From Tetranychus cinnabarinus (Eukaryota > Arthropoda > Arachnida > Trombidiformes > Tetranychidae): a DNA stretch of 64,000 bases. The stretch covers positions 6,882,001 through 6,946,000 of the forward strand of contig WHVY01000003.1 in assembly GCA_022266195.1 (NCBI GenBank), in the 5' to 3' direction. The notes under the pieces are model-generated. The model saw nothing but the letters and a program-made list of their open reading frames with translations. It had not been told where the DNA came from and did not search any database. Below, in pieces: positions 22,847 through 37,103 of the stretch; the first letter of the stretch is position 1; each line of letters begins with the position of its first letter. Both the position numbers and the translations under genes were made by a program.

Positions 22847-25413
22847 TCTTGATTGAATCATGACATAGTTCCGCAATCTGAAGTTGAATCCTCCATGAAA
22901 ATCCTTTGCCCAATGTTTGAGCTCGAGTTGAACCAAGTTAATGGTAAAAACAGCTAACATGATTAGTAAATCTGAGATAAGCGAAGTGGAAAGAGTTTAA
23001 ATCGCAACAAAAGTTGAAATTAATTTGATTATCTAACTTTATCCAAGAAACTCATGTTTTTTTTCTGGTAAAGAATGTCCAACAACTTAATACTTTATGA
23101 TTTAGTGTCTGGCAAGTCGTTAATTACATTCCCATATCCATTCTTAATTGAATAGGGAACTGAATCTACGAACCATTGAAATTGCTCAAATACATTCAAA
23201 CAGAATTAACGTAATCGGAACCATTGAAATGACAACTCAGAAAAAATCATTAACAAGTTTTTATATGATATTTAATATGAGCATTTTAATGGCCTTATTC
23301 TGACCCAACTTGGTCAAATTGAAAACCTAAATTGTAAATAACAAGATCCTATGCAATTTATCACCACTGATCTATTCAATTACCAAGATTGATTTTTACA
23401 GGAACAAAAGGAGAAGCAGTAAAACCAATTCCTGTCTTAAAGGCAAGAAAACAGTTTCACCAGAAAAAAATAGATGAAGCTAATTGTTGATGAAAGATTC
23501 ACTAAAATGGTTGCCCAAGAAAAGACACAATTGATCCATACAAGTAAAGCTCACCACAAGAAAGTAAACTTGCTCATTTATCTAAATTCAATTTAATCTG
23601 TTGATTACAATGTCAGGTTTTATCAACCAATTAGCTAAATAGCAATTAATTCAATCACTTAGGATGTAAGATTGAAACAAAAGTCACAAAAGTCGCCAAA
23701 AATAGAGCAAATTGTATGCATGCAGATGATATAACCATTGAATCCAGCGAGTAAAATTAAATCAAGCCAACAGAAAGAACAGCAATTTTGCCTATCTAAT
23801 TCAATTTAATCTATTGATTAGAATGCACGATCTTATAAACTATTTAGTTAAATAGCAATTAATTCAATAAATAAGCAAGATGAGATAAATTGTAGAAGCA
23901 TCACAAAAATGAGCGTAAAAAGTGTTGAGAGTATGGATACATCAACACAACCAGCAAAAAAAACAGCAAACTTCTTGACAATATAATAAGACTTTCAATT
24001 GCTTAATCATTTATGATACAAATTGAGAAGCAAATATAATCAAAATAATAAATAAATCACACTTAATTGGTAAACATAAAAGATGGCAAGTTGAACAATA
24101 ATGTAAAAACATAAAACTAGGTTGAAAAGGAAAGGGCAAAAACAAAGGTTAAGGAACAACATGGCAACAGTTACCAACACCGGAATGGCGTAAAGAGCAT
24201 AAAAAGCATAAAAGCGTTGTAATAACGGAAATGTCCAGCTGATGGGTTGAATTTGTAAATAATGTTTTTATCTGGTCAAGCTGAAAGATTAACCCACAAT
24301 TTTTGAAACAATATGGATTTACCATAAATGTGGGTAAAAACTGGTGCAAAAGTATAGTCAAAGTGTCTTTGGGTTTAAACAAGTGAATGGTAAAAATAAA
24401 GGTTGAAATGAAAAAGGATCATAACCAGCCTATCAAAGCCAACTTCATATGCATCTGTGGTTCCACTTGATTCTTATTATTATTATTATCATCACCATCA
24501 AGTATATATTATGAACATCTACTTTTCTCATCACATCAATGATTATGATTCTGGTTGATGAGCATTTTTACATGGAAATGAACAGTGAAAAGATGTTGAT
24601 GTGGAAAGGTTTTCACCATGAAACTGGTTAAATGAAAAAAAGCTGTTGACTAAACCTTGACTAACAAACCTGGAATGAAAATAAAAATGAAGATGATTAA
24701 AGGTGATGAGGAATAATGAGAGATGAAAATGAGAGATCAATTGATAACAAGGAATAGACCTGCAATGGTTAACCTTAAACTCCCCTGGTACCAATGATTA
24801 AACAGTTAACCTAACCTTGTATACTGTTATCATGACTACATTTGAGCATTTTTGTTTTCCCATCAACCAAAATAAAGGCAAATGTCATCAGATGAAACAC
24901 ACACACACAGAGAGTTTATCAAAATGAGAAAAAGTTGAACTTAATCTGACAAACAGTAGACATAACAAGGTACTGGAAGGGTTTGCAAAGTTAGATCTAA
25001 CTATCACTATCGAGTCGATGCAAGGCACAGCGAAGTAACAGTTCGTAGTAAGGTTAACCATTGTAATGTAACATGGAAAGGCAAGGAAAGAGGAAAAAAG
25101 AAATCAAGAAAATCTGAGAAAAAAAGTCACTTTTCACATTTCAACTTGCCTTTCAATCAACACACATTCAACCCATAAAACTTATCCATGCTTCAATCAT
25201 CATCTCATTATCATTACATTATCATCACTTGAACCTCATCACAGTTATTATTACTTTTTATCATCATCATCATCATCATCATCAACAAGATGAAACTTTT
25301 GAATTGGTTAAACCAGAAAAGTTGTTTACTTTCAAGTTCAAGTTGAACCATTGTTTTTATTTTTGGTCACAATTTGCCAGATTATTTTGATTTGTTGTTG
25401 TTGTCCCCTAATC
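22847..25413. other. Intergenic, upstream of GPCR1
   Basis: No supported gene. AT-rich; an (ATC)8 microsatellite lies at 25260-25284, just before the receptor start. A TTA run and a CA-rich tract occur near 24478 and 24899. Confidence 0.4.
25260..25284. repeat. (ATC)n microsatellite
   Basis: Eight uninterrupted ATC units, about 130 bp upstream of the GPCR1 start codon. A similar (ATC)n tract at 36819-36846 sits about 260 bp upstream of the GPCR2 start codon. Confidence 0.9.
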
Positions 25414-28400
25414 ATGGACTATTGTGATGAAAATTTGACCCTTTTGATAACCTCTTCACTCTCAACTGATAGGTCAAATCTTGTGCACAATTATGATGAA
25501 TCACATTTGGCAACTTTGTACAATTACTTTTGTCCAATCATTATTGTTGCCTGTCTCTCCTCTGTCCTACTCAATGGTATCTTAATCAAAGTCAGAGGTT
25601 CTCGTTACATTAATGGTTCACCGATATTGACTCTATCCTTGAACCTGGCTGCCACCGATGCAATCGCCTCATTCCTCACTGTCCTTGTAATCATCTTTTC
25701 ATCGTATCTGCCGGTTGTCCAAGGAATCCAATTGAACAAGTGCATCTTGTTGACACTGGAAGTTGCTCGACTAACATCACTCTTTGCCTCGGTACTTCAC
25801 CTATTGGCCTTAACCTGGCTTCACTATCAAGGCACAGTCAATCCAATCCATCATCGGTAAGACTAACCAACAATTAAATAAATATTCAAATCAACAACTA
25901 AATCAATAGTCAACATTTTCCCTCCAACAAGGTTTTGCTTTGACGACAGTTCAATCAAAGCATTTCCAATTCAAAATTATCGACAAACTTCAAACTCCAA
26001 TCAGTTTCAAAACACGAGTTTCATCCAGTTTTTAAAATTGAAGCTTTTTAAAGATAACTCGAACTCTGTTCTTCGAAAAATTTTTTCCAAATTCTTCTCA
26101 TTTAATCGCTTGATATGAATTACAATTGAACTTTTGGACAATTTTTTAGGCAAAATTTTCCAGTTAATTTCCGATTTTAAATTCGATTTTTAATTATTCG
26201 AAATTTATGCAAATCAGAAAACAATTTATTATTTCAAACTAATATTTTCAGCAAATCATTGAAATGAAAAATTCTGTGGAACATTATAATAATTCAATTT
26301 TAATCAAATTTTGCATGGAATGGTAAATGATTGAGCGAAAACAAAATGAATTTGATTATGAAAAATTGAGAAAAATTTAAATCAATCGAATCTAATTGAA
26401 GAGAATCAAATTAATCAAAATTTTCAACCGAAAGTTAATTTGATAAAGTTGACTATTCAAGTACGAAATTGTTTAGTTATTTTTGTCTCAAATGAAACTC
26501 CCTTCCCAGTAAATATCAATGATTAAGATTTAATTTTGAAATTAGATGATCATTTTTCAAATTGTTTCACTAATTAAATCTATTTAACCATGTTAAATGG
26601 GAAACTCTTTTCTTCTGGTTTACCCATTGGAACAATAATTGACCAGTCAGTTGTCCGGTTCTTGTCCAGATTCGAGTGTAAACTTGAGTAAAACTTATTT
26701 ACAGTCAATTTAGTCGTTTTAAGCTAATTGCTTTTTTCCCTTCAACCAAAGTTAATTAACTAATTTTCATCGTTGATTAACATTTTCTTGGACAAATTGA
26801 TTTACGATTCAATGGAATGGCAAGAAAGGAAAGAAAAAAATTGTCATTCAATTTTAGCGGTTTACTTGTTGACTGTTTATCTCGAGTTAATTGAAAAACA
26901 ATTCAAGGTTTGGCTCTTTTAATGTTACATTTTACTTTTAATTGCTTTTCAGTTTGATTATTGTAAATACAATTCAATGCTTGGATATAAATCTCTTCAA
27001 TTCCCAGTTGAAAACTCGTCTCAATTCCAATTCAATATGAAGATATTTTCGTCACAAATTATCCCTTTAAATCTCACCAACGAATCAAGTTTGGAAGCTA
27101 AAAATTTTTCCTTCTCCAAACAGATTTACTTAATCACTGTTAATTCTTATCTAATTATTTCTAATCGAAACACATGTTCCATCAATTTAACAATTAGTGA
27201 ACTTGGATAATTTGTCGAATCGAGAAAAGGTTCAGAGAATTGAATTTTCAATGAAATGGCATCTATCGAGGGATTTCACAGTAAAATGATGAGTAAATCT
27301 GCAAGCAGCTTGTAAACAGAAAATCAAGATTTTTCTCTCGTTCTAATTTTATAATTATAATACGATGAAATCAACAAGTCGCCTACACTCATTTCAGATT
27401 GATGAATGATGAATGGCTGAATTAAATAAGGCATTTCATGGAAAGACTTTGCTGTTATTGTGAAAATATTCAATTAATTTTCATCATCTTACTGGAGTGA
27501 TGGTCGAGGAATGATGTAACTGAGAGATGGAACTGAAACTTTGCTTCTCCACAATATTCAACAGAATCGAGCGATAGAAAGCAATAACAGCATTTGTTAT
27601 CTGCTAGTAACAATCAAATCAACGCACCATGTTTGGTGAATCGTTAAAAGAACAAAGAATGAAGGTTTAGATGAAATTATGTGCATGTTTTATCCTGTCA
27701 ATTGGAACCTCGACAATTGTGATTTACACTTGAATGGAAATGATGGTAAAGATAAATGCGGGTTTACATAAAGATTCTGAAGAATCTCTTGTATTGCAGC
27801 AAAATGGTCAAAGAATAGTTGAAGCATGACTTTCTGTAAATCTTACAATGAATTTTACAATTTTGTTCAATGATTTGTTTCTCGAATCTTTTCCAATGAA
27901 CTTCACCCCAACGAGCTAAGCGAGTTTAAAGTTGAATAAAATGTGATTTTTCATCCACCAGCTTCTTCTTTACTCCCAGTTGTTGACCACTTTCACATTT
28001 TTGTTCATTATCTTTGGTTTCTTTATGCTCGACCAAAGACGATCACAGCCAAAGATCGTCAATCATAATCTGAACCAAGACCCTGATTTTGAGGACTTTT
28101 ATTCATTCTTTCAAGGGTTGAGCCAGCACTCAGCCAACATTTCATAACCAAACTCCATTCGATTAATGTTGATATAAAATGATTTCTGATGAAAACCACT
28201 TTAATGTTGATTCTCTTGAAACATTGCAACGTTTTCAGAGTTTCTGTGAATGCTGAAAGCGTTTTCCATTAGAAAGATTTTCCTTTGGTCATTTTGTTTT
28301 TGTTGATTTACCTTTCAATCATGATGAGTAACAATCTTGTATGACCTGTAAACCAACCCACAGGCTATCATTATCGATGTATTACAAATGTACTAAAAAA

Positions 28401-31400
28401 GACTGATAAACTGGAAAGTGAACAATATCAATAGAAAGAAAAACCTAAAATCTATTTACCTATTTATATCATCCAATTGATTTTACATGATATTGATTTT
28501 TTGATTCAATGTCAATATTGATGTGTACAGTGTTGTACCAGCAAACAAAAACAACAGCTAGTTATTGTTTGAACTTTGGATTGTTGAAACTTCCTAATTT
28601 GCTCATCATCACTAAATTTAGTCTCAAAAGTTTACCCAACTAATCTTTCAAAATATTATTATAATGGTTATACAATGAGGCGACTCAAATTATTGTGATG
28701 TGAAACCATTAACTGATTACCATTTCAAATGTGCAAAATTGTTTTGGTACCATAAAATGCGACTCTTTGTTACAGGACAATTAAGAGTTTTAATGTTGTC
28801 ACTGGAGCCTTTGCAAACCATAAATCAGAGTTAACATTCATCTCGATGTCACTTTAATTTAGCCAACAAATCTTTTTGACAATTTACTTAGCAGCTCTCC
28901 ATTAGTCAACCTTAATCTCAACCCAACTGAGCAGACAACAGTTGAACACATTGAACCATTTCAGTTGATGCAAATAACAGGCAACATTGTTACCAGAAAG
29001 CAAGAGATGTTACCAATTCATTGGGTTTACCTAATTCACATTTTAACACCAATTGATTGAAGTTTTCAATTCTTTGCTTTGAAAGGATATTTTCTGGTAA
29101 AAAGCTGGTTTGCCTTTCTTCAAAGATTTACTTGAACCTGATAGAGTGTAATGTAAATTTGCTAGAAAGATTCAGTTGCTCACATTATTCAGTTCATTGT
29201 GGAAACAACAAAAATCCTTTTCTTTTCTCAATCTTTTTTTTCCTGTAATTGAGTGATTAGCTGAATTGAAGCCCGATTTTGGGTTGAATAATTTTTCCTT
29301 GTTAATTTACCATTATCTTCAACAACATTGCATGATGAACCATTGTTGTGACAGTCAATTGAGCGATAAGAAAGAGTTGAAAAGCAGATGAACAACTTGA
29401 AGTGTAATCAAAGTTGATTCAAGAAGTGAAGAGCAGAAAAAAAAGACAAAACTTGATAACTTGTTATCTTCATCTTCAGATTCATCAAATCATCATCATC
29501 CATTCTTAACCGTCAACCCGATAGAATTGAAAGTTTCAATTTCTGTTCACATTTTTTTCAATTTCACCCAATCTCGCTACAAGCAATGGATTCTCATCCA
29601 TCATTTCAAACAAAAACATTATACTATTCATCATCACCACAAACAACACAATATTGAACCGTATGATTCTTGGAAAGGAAAAATATCAATTCTGAAGAAA
29701 AACGAAAAGAAAAATGAACAAAATTGATTTTTCAACATTTACTCATCACAACAGACTCAATATTGACTCGATAAACATATGACTCGAAGAGATATTCAAA
29801 GTCTATCTGGTTATTGATTATTTTATTGGTTCTGATTCATGTTTAAGTAGCATCAAAATATGTTAATTTCAAGTTCCGATTAGAGTAAGTTGCGAAATGA
29901 ACTGAGAGATGATAAAATCGGAAACAGAATCAAAAGTACCTTTTGAACTTTCACATTCAACTTCAATTTTTTGCACCTTCATTCACAATATTTTTGTATC
30001 AATATTTATTTTCATGTTTGGAACTTTTTCTTTCCAGGAAAAAAGAAATTTAATCCAAAATTTGAAGCAACATATTCATTTCAACATTTCACCTTTAAAC
30101 TTCATTAATATTGATTAGGTTTAATCTGACAATTGAACTTGTTAATTGAACAATCCGTGTAATTGCTGATAATGAGTTGACTGGGAACATGTAAAGTCAT
30201 TGGACTGACAAAATGTTACGATTAAATGAAGGAAAAATAAAGTCTAATAATCATTAAGGCAAGTGTAAAATGGTTGCATTTGTTGATTTACTTGTTTATA
30301 AGTTGATCAGCTAATTGATTACACTTCAGCAACTTTGTTGATTCATATTGAGCGACATTTTTATGTCTATAATGATAGTCACTTCGTGTTGATTTATAAA
30401 CACATTTGTACAAAAGGGTAAAGTTGAATTTAAACATTGATTTTGCATTGATCGCAGTATCGAGAGACACTAGATGTCAAATTGATTGAACACTCGAAAG
30501 GTTGCAATCAATTTTCTTGACGTTTAATCTTTACTCTAATAAACAAATCGTTTCAAGACGAATCAACGGGCAAAACGAAGATTCATTGAGATTTGGTGAA
30601 AGATTGTTCAAGCTCACTAACTGTTTAACGAAATCTAAGTTCAATCAAAAAAATCAAATTGATTATTCATGAAAATATTGTGAGGCAAGAATTTTCTTCC
30701 ATCTTGAAGGTGCTTTTTTATTTCAATGACAAGTAAAATTCAACTGACAAGCTGAACAATTGGTTTTCACAATAAGTCAATTGCCGAGTAAACTTTTAAT
30801 GATGAATTGCCTGAATAATCGGAAAATGTATAAACATTCATTATTGAATTTATGATTGAATAATCTCTAATAGTAAAAGTTTGAGCGATGGTCAACTTAA
30901 TTAGCAGGGGATTGACACTCGGAGAATGCTTTAACAGTTCATAAACATTAACAACATTTTTTTCAAATTGTTGCGTATTTTAATAGGAAAACATTCCTCC
31001 AGTTTTTTGCGATAGGCAGCATGAGGCTTGTTGTCATTATCTTTATGTGCAAAAATTACAACACCCAAACTTTTCTTAAACATTGATTTTTGCTGTCCAT
31101 ATTGTGTTTGGACTTTAGATTCCGGTCATATATGCATATAACCGCTGATATCTAACAGCAAATATGATAGCCAAAGGGTCAGTTGCCAAATAATTTGAAA
31201 CACATCTTAGGATTTTTTTATTTTGAATCGATTAATAAATAAAAATAGTAGTTTGCAATTCGATGAAAGTGTGTTGTAGTCCAGCAATTAGAGTCCGTTC
31301 AGAAGCACACTGCACTAAATTGATTGTGAAATTTCAAATATGAGTTGCTGTGGTTTGTTTCATGATGGGAAGTAGTATGAAATTTATGCAATCAAATGTT

Positions 31401-34400
31401 TTGAAATAACATAATTTTTTCTTTAATATAAAATAGAAAATACTTTATTTTTCGCCACAAGTATTGCACTACTTGTACTCTTCTACATATTTGGTCTGGA
31501 TCAAATTATGCACTTAAGTACTTTCTTTTAATTGCTTACCATGTTGATATCTAGAAGACTACGGTACAACATTGTATATAACCTATCGCTTATTAATCCT
31601 GAATCTTTGCTATCCATTAGATTGAATATCAAGACCATTCCTTGAACAGAAGTATTCTGATTTACGAGATGAATGACTTTGTAAAACGATTCCAATCTTT
31701 TTTCTAATAGCTCTGGTTTCATGTTTGCATATGGCATAGCTCGTGATACTCCGGTTATTAAAACGTTCATCATCTTGTTTTTAACGTCTTCTTTTTTTGT
31801 AGAGGCATCAAAAAAATTGAAATAAATATTTATCATTCTCGACGCTAAATCTTTGTCTCTGTGTTCAAGTAAAACTTGACTCAAGAAACATAGTCCGTGA
31901 AATTGGGCTAGTTCTGATATATGTTGACGGAAAAGTATTTGTTCTACTTCTTTAACAACAATTTCCTTCATTTTCGGATGCTTCAGGTTTACCAATTTTA
32001 CAAGTAAGTTAGCTACATGAGCTGCTCTTTTAGGAATGGGATCACCAAGCTTATTCACTAGTTTTTCCAATAAAAATTGCTCTTGCTCTGGTCTTTCAGA
32101 GAGTAATTCGAACATCACATTAACAGCTTTACTTTTCACAGCATCATTTCCTTCCATTGAAACTTTAGCTAATATTTCCAAAAATCGTCGATACTCTGAC
32201 AATAACTTATCTTCAAAATGGAAAATAACTAATTGACGATTACGTTGATCTCCTTGCTTGTTATGTAAATATCCGATAAGCTCTGGATAAAGAAAAGGAT
32301 ATTGAAAATTCGTTAATGCCTATGAAACAGAAATTTTACGAAATATATATCAAGATGGAAGGTAAGATTAGTTAGTATTACCTGAGAAGGGTTTTAATTT
32401 TCTATCTTTCAAAAGTAAATCACCAAGAAAGAGTTCTTTCAAATTTTCCATTGACATGAGACATTCTCTGATACCTTTTGAGTCAACTATGTCTATAAGC
32501 TTGTGTAAAGAGTGTAAATTGTGAATCGGGGAATCTTGAATTAACAGAGTATTAGCTGATAGTCGATCAGTAAATGTACCACTTTTAATGACAGATGTTA
32601 TCCAATTGAAATCCGATTTTTCTGCTGCTTGTTTGTAAGCTAAATATTTTTTACGATCCGTTTCAAGTAAATATTCAGCCTCTTGACGAAGACTCTCCTC
32701 ATCTGAATTGAGAGCTGACTTTATTTTGATAGCAGATAAATCAGGTCTTAATTGCCACCATTTTTTATCTATTGGAATGAGTAACTGTTCCTTGGCTGCT
32801 TTTGCATCTTCAAATTTAGTCCGAACCTGCAATGATGAAAATAATTCAAGGCTTAACAAATCCTCTATTGATTTAGTTTCCTAATCAAGTTTCTAAATGA
32901 CTTTTATATCATTAAACTAATCAAAAAATTTTTCCTTCTCTCTATTTCGCCTCATTATAATCGTGTTTCACCAGGTTAACCAGCTTATATCAACGATCAG
33001 AAAACATTAAATATGTCACATTAACTTGTTGGTTGACTCCTTTCATCATTTTTATCTTCATATTTTCATCAACATCTTGTCAAGGTAAAAATGTTATTTT
33101 CTGTCTCACCAAACTCAAAGTAATTCATCTGTTGTATGTATGAGATGTGCACAGTTGATAGCATTTATTGTTTTCCCAAAAGAGATGGAAGCCTGTCACA
33201 ATGAATAAGAATCAACAGTTAATATTGTGAATGAAATTGGGAAGGAAGCATTTGGAAAAATGCAGAACAGAATTAAATGATTTAAAAACAAATTTTGCAC
33301 CAGTTTTCATTTTGAACGTTGCAACGTTACCAAGTCAAAGCTATTGAGCCAAAAAATATTCATTTCTCATTACGAGAGAACAAGAAAAAAATGAGTGAAA
33401 ACTGAAAGGTTATCTAACATGCAACATGAACCAATGTCAAAATATTTGCTTTAACAAGTCAGTAAATCGCTTTGATTGCAATTGATTGAAATTAAAGTTC
33501 AAAGCAAAAAAAGCACAACAGAGAACATGAAACGAAATTTAAAGGCTTAACCCATCATTGATGACTTAACAACGAAATCTAAGCAAAAATGCTTACCAAA
33601 AGTCTCAACTTGAACCTGTTGAAATTGATTTATTGCCATGAAATTAATAGTTTTGTGTACTATCATGTTTACCATCATCATTTCATCATTAAGCTGAATC
33701 AATTTCAGCTTGGAGTTTTGAGAAAAAAGAGCAACATTTTGATGTAAAAAGATTTTGCAGAATACAGAGAAAAAAATGAAGCTTCAGAATTGGATTGAAA
33801 TGAAAAAAAAGGGAAAAAGAATAAGAATAACTGTGATCAGAACTTTTTGCAAACTCTTATAATGATGTTTCCTCATCATGTTCACCATTATTCTTCTCGT
33901 TTACTCTTTAATATTATCTTTTTAATCTTTTTCCTATTATTTTCTCTTCTTTTATGGTTCAGGTTACAGATCACCAAATTGTGAGTTTACCTTTCTTTTG
34001 GCCTGGCATTTTCGTTCAACAATCCTGATTCTTTTTGGAACTCCCTGGTTACTCATGATAGTTGCCTATCTTCACATCTTTTGGACCCTTGAAATGGCTC
34101 AGAAGATAACCTGTTCTCGAACCTGCAATAACAATAACAATGCCAATAATAATAGTCTTAATAATCATTCCAATAGTGGTAACAGTAATGATAATGCTAT
34201 TGATAATTCAACTAATAATAAACAAGTAAATAATGGGAATACCAGTTATCCCATTACATTAAACAGTATCAAGCCTAGTTATGGTTGCAGTAATAATGTT
34301 AATGTTGAAAATAATTTGACTCGGCGGATTGATAAATCATACCGTAAAGCAATAACAACCTCACTTATCATCATTATCACTTATCTTGTTGGCTGGATGC

Positions 34401-34708
34401 CAGCAATCATTTGGTTTGCCCTTTCATGTATCGATGGCTGCCCTTATCCCCTTTACAGTCAAAGCTATTCAACTCGTGCCTACCTTGGTTTCATTACAAC
34501 TGCCTCGGTTGTCATTAAGCCAATTGTTGATCCCTTGATATACTCTTATCGCTACCGTGAGGTACGACTTGCTCTGCAGGAAATGTTTTGCCCGCACTGC
34601 ATTCAGTCGAGTACAACCTCTAATGTGACTGAAGTCAACAATACTCTCTACTCGTTTACAAATCGCATACAAAGAAGCAATGAGGAAGAAATGATTACAA
34701 CCTCATGA
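25414..34708 (+). CDS. Rhodopsin-like orphan GPCR (GPCR1), 432 aa, three exons
   Basis: Exons 25414-25856, 32975-33084 and 33963-34708 (phases 2 and 1). Seven membrane helices can be assigned: TM1 about 39-60, TM2 70-97 with LSLNLAATD, TM3 108-134, TM4 161-178, TM5 200-224, TM6 315-338 and TM7 356-378. The TM3 Cys110 and the Cys residues in loop 2 (SCQG...NC) can form the usual disulphide. The class A motifs are altered: the DRY position reads LHY in TWLHYQ, TM6 has GWMP, and TM7 has DPLIY instead of NPxxY. Loop 3 is an Asn-rich spacer (about 239-301). NLT near the N-terminus is a glycosylation site. The ATG at 25414 is the first in frame; the frame is open a little upstream but has no ATG there. 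The ligand is unknown. The 7.1-kb first intron contains the CEBPZ partial copy; intron 2 is 878 bp. Confidence 0.9.
25857..31538. other. First intron of GPCR1, left part
   Basis: AT-rich intronic DNA. ORFs are short and compositionally biased, with no domain or splice pattern I recognise. No transposon ends were found by eye. Confidence 0.4.
31539..32861 (-). pseudogene. Inverted partial genomic copy of CEBPZ inside the GPCR1 intron
   Basis: The minus strand is colinear with 7641-8963 over 1323 bp, without any indel, and I count about a dozen substitutions (about 99% identity). It covers the end of CEBPZ intron 1, all of coding exon 2, the whole following intron (retained) and about 744 bp of the next exon. 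It is therefore a DNA-level segmental copy, not a retrocopy. It lacks the CEBPZ start codon, promoter and last 580 or so residues. Readable protein runs are MLSLELFSSLQVRTKFEDAK and onward (32859-32368) and SEYRRFLEILAKVSMEGNDA and onward (32202-31528). At the 3' breakpoint ATG is followed by GTAAGC, a potential splice donor. The copy ends 113 bp upstream of GPCR1 exon 2. It is probably non-functional, though antisense or truncated transcripts are possible. Confidence 0.93.
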
Positions 34709-37103
34709 GTACCAATCTGGCTCACTTAATCAATCTCAATATTCATCTTTATTTATGTATTCATTTTGACCAGATTCTGCTGCTCTGTGATCCAAGAATG
34801 GTTCCAAATTTTACTTTCAAGCCTTTTCTCTCTCTACGCACAAGAACAATGAACAATGTAAATCACATTCAATGGTTTAATTTGCTGATATCAATTTTTG
34901 AATTTGTATATAATAATTGTAACATTAATAATTAAATATTGTTAACCTTGATGCCTGTAAAATTTGATATCATTTAAACGAGAAAAACTGACAGAATTTC
35001 CAATAAATTCAATAAATCAGTGAAATTGTAAAACTTTTTGCACTCAATTTCCAAGCACGATTCAGAAATCATTAAACCAATCATTAGACCGTCATTGTAC
35101 CTAAACCTGCTAAGGTTAAAGCAAGAGCTATATTAAAATGTCACAGAATTTCTTAAGCTTTGCAAGTTCTTATTGATTCATTAATCCATATTGATTCAGC
35201 ATTTGGTTTATTTTTTATCAACCATTGATGCGAGTGAAAACTATTCAAACCCAATTGCAAATTAAAGCTTTTTTACGATTAGTTTTTATTAAACTTGTTG
35301 AACTTTACTCGCACGACCTAGCACTTGACTTTTTTATATTTTCAAACTTGAAAGATGGTCTCTTGGAAAGCAATTTGACTATATTGAAGAGCTGAAGAGG
35401 CAAGTTGCGAAATGGTTAGGTGCCGCCATGTGCAATCATGAGCTGAATATTTTGCAATTCACAGAACATTTCAATTCCTTTTTGAATCTGGAAAAATTAA
35501 TTTCAATCCTGACCTTCACCCTTTAGTTAAAATGAAACAAAAGTCCTTTTGTTAATACCAAAATAATCTTCACAATTCATTATTACTGTTCATTGTAACG
35601 ACTTAAGAAGATGATTTGATTACTACCAACAACAAAGTTTTTAATCATCAAGATTATTTAGCAATTTGATTTTTACGAATAGAAAAAAATGCTAATTTAA
35701 TTGAAAAATTTTTGCTTTTTAAAGGTTGAAATGGAAATGTAGATAAAGTTTCAAATGCTCAACAAGCAAAAAAGAACAGCAAGTTTGATATAATTTATTT
35801 ATATTCAATTACGATTCAAGTTTTTGAACATTTATATGTTGCAAGATAACTTGATTACCATTTTTGACGCAAAAGGAAAAGGTTGATAAAAGAAGTCAAA
35901 GTTTTGCTTAAGAGTCACAAATAGATGGCAAAACTATCGCATTTAGATGCAACAAGAAGCTGCCGATGAAACAGTTAACGAAAGTCGAGAAATGAGAAAA
36001 GGTTAAATGAACACAAAGTCGAGTTGATCCATATTAGTTTTTGATTTTCACCTCAACTCGAGTCACTTGAAGGGAAAACAAAAACAAGAAAAAACAGGCA
36101 AAAAATGTTTTCTTCATCTCAAGACTTTACACTTTAATAGAAGACTAAAGTTTATTGTTGCCAATGTTGTTAACTTTGATTTATTGAATTGTATCCAGAA
36201 TTCACTTTAAACACAGGCCCAGGATGCCTTTAGGATCGATTATTACTTGTATTTATATTTCATGCTCTCTTCATTTCGATGCAAAAAAGAAAAGAACTAG
36301 CCATGATCAGGAAGAAGAAAAGTTCAGTGAGACAAATTAGACTCTCTTTATCGTTCAGCTCACTTTCAACTCTTTTATCACATCAAACTTTCACTCCATT
36401 GCAAGCTCATCTTTGATCAGCCAGTCAATCTAGTTTTATCCACAATTTACTTGCAACTCTATTCCAGGTAAAGCCAGGCAAACTTGAGCACCAAACTGAT
36501 AAATGGAACCAGATGCAAGGGTAGAAATTTTTTAAACCTCAACAAAGAAAATTTTTCAGTGAAAAGTTTCTCTCTTTTCCAAAAGAATAAAGTTTGCTAC
36601 CTTTTTCCTTCCAAATGATTTGAACTGCAAGTAATTGGATTAAGATTGGGTTTCAAGTGAAAATTATTTGCAAATTCATTTGTTCATCATTCATCTCCAT
36701 TAACATCAACCTAATCACTTCGAAAGAATATTGAAATCAGAGTTTTCAAGAGAAGAATTTTTTTCCTCAATTTCGTCGCCTTAACTTTTATAATTTGTTT
36801 TGTCGCGTCATTATCGTCCATCATCATCATCATCATCACCATCATCTTGATATTTTTCATTTAAATGTCACACTTTTAAATTATCTCTTTTCATAATGTT
36901 TCACTGCAATCTTGCCATCATCTCATCAACCACCAACCATGATGATTATCGTGAAAATGCAAGTTACCTTTGGAATAGTTTGGTTAAAATGTTGAAAAAT
37001 TTTCCACTTTACTCTCGTTGACCTGTGACAAAAAAAGGTTGACTTTTCTCTGTGAGTTTTCAGTTTAATTTTTTGAGAAAAAAAAGTTTCATTTTCCTTT
37101 GTA
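34709..37103. other. Intergenic between GPCR1 and GPCR2
   Basis: Contains the GPCR1 3' UTR with AATAAA at 35002-35007, non-coding AT-rich DNA, and the GPCR2 upstream region with an (ATC)n microsatellite at 36819-36846. No other gene is supported. Confidence 0.45.

Noticed and set aside
25260..25284. Possible CRISPR-like or regulatory array
   Set aside because: Simple ATC microsatellite with no spacers; a eukaryotic context.
31539..32861. A second functional CEBPZ gene
   Set aside because: No start codon, no promoter region and no C-terminal 60%; homology stops abruptly on both sides.
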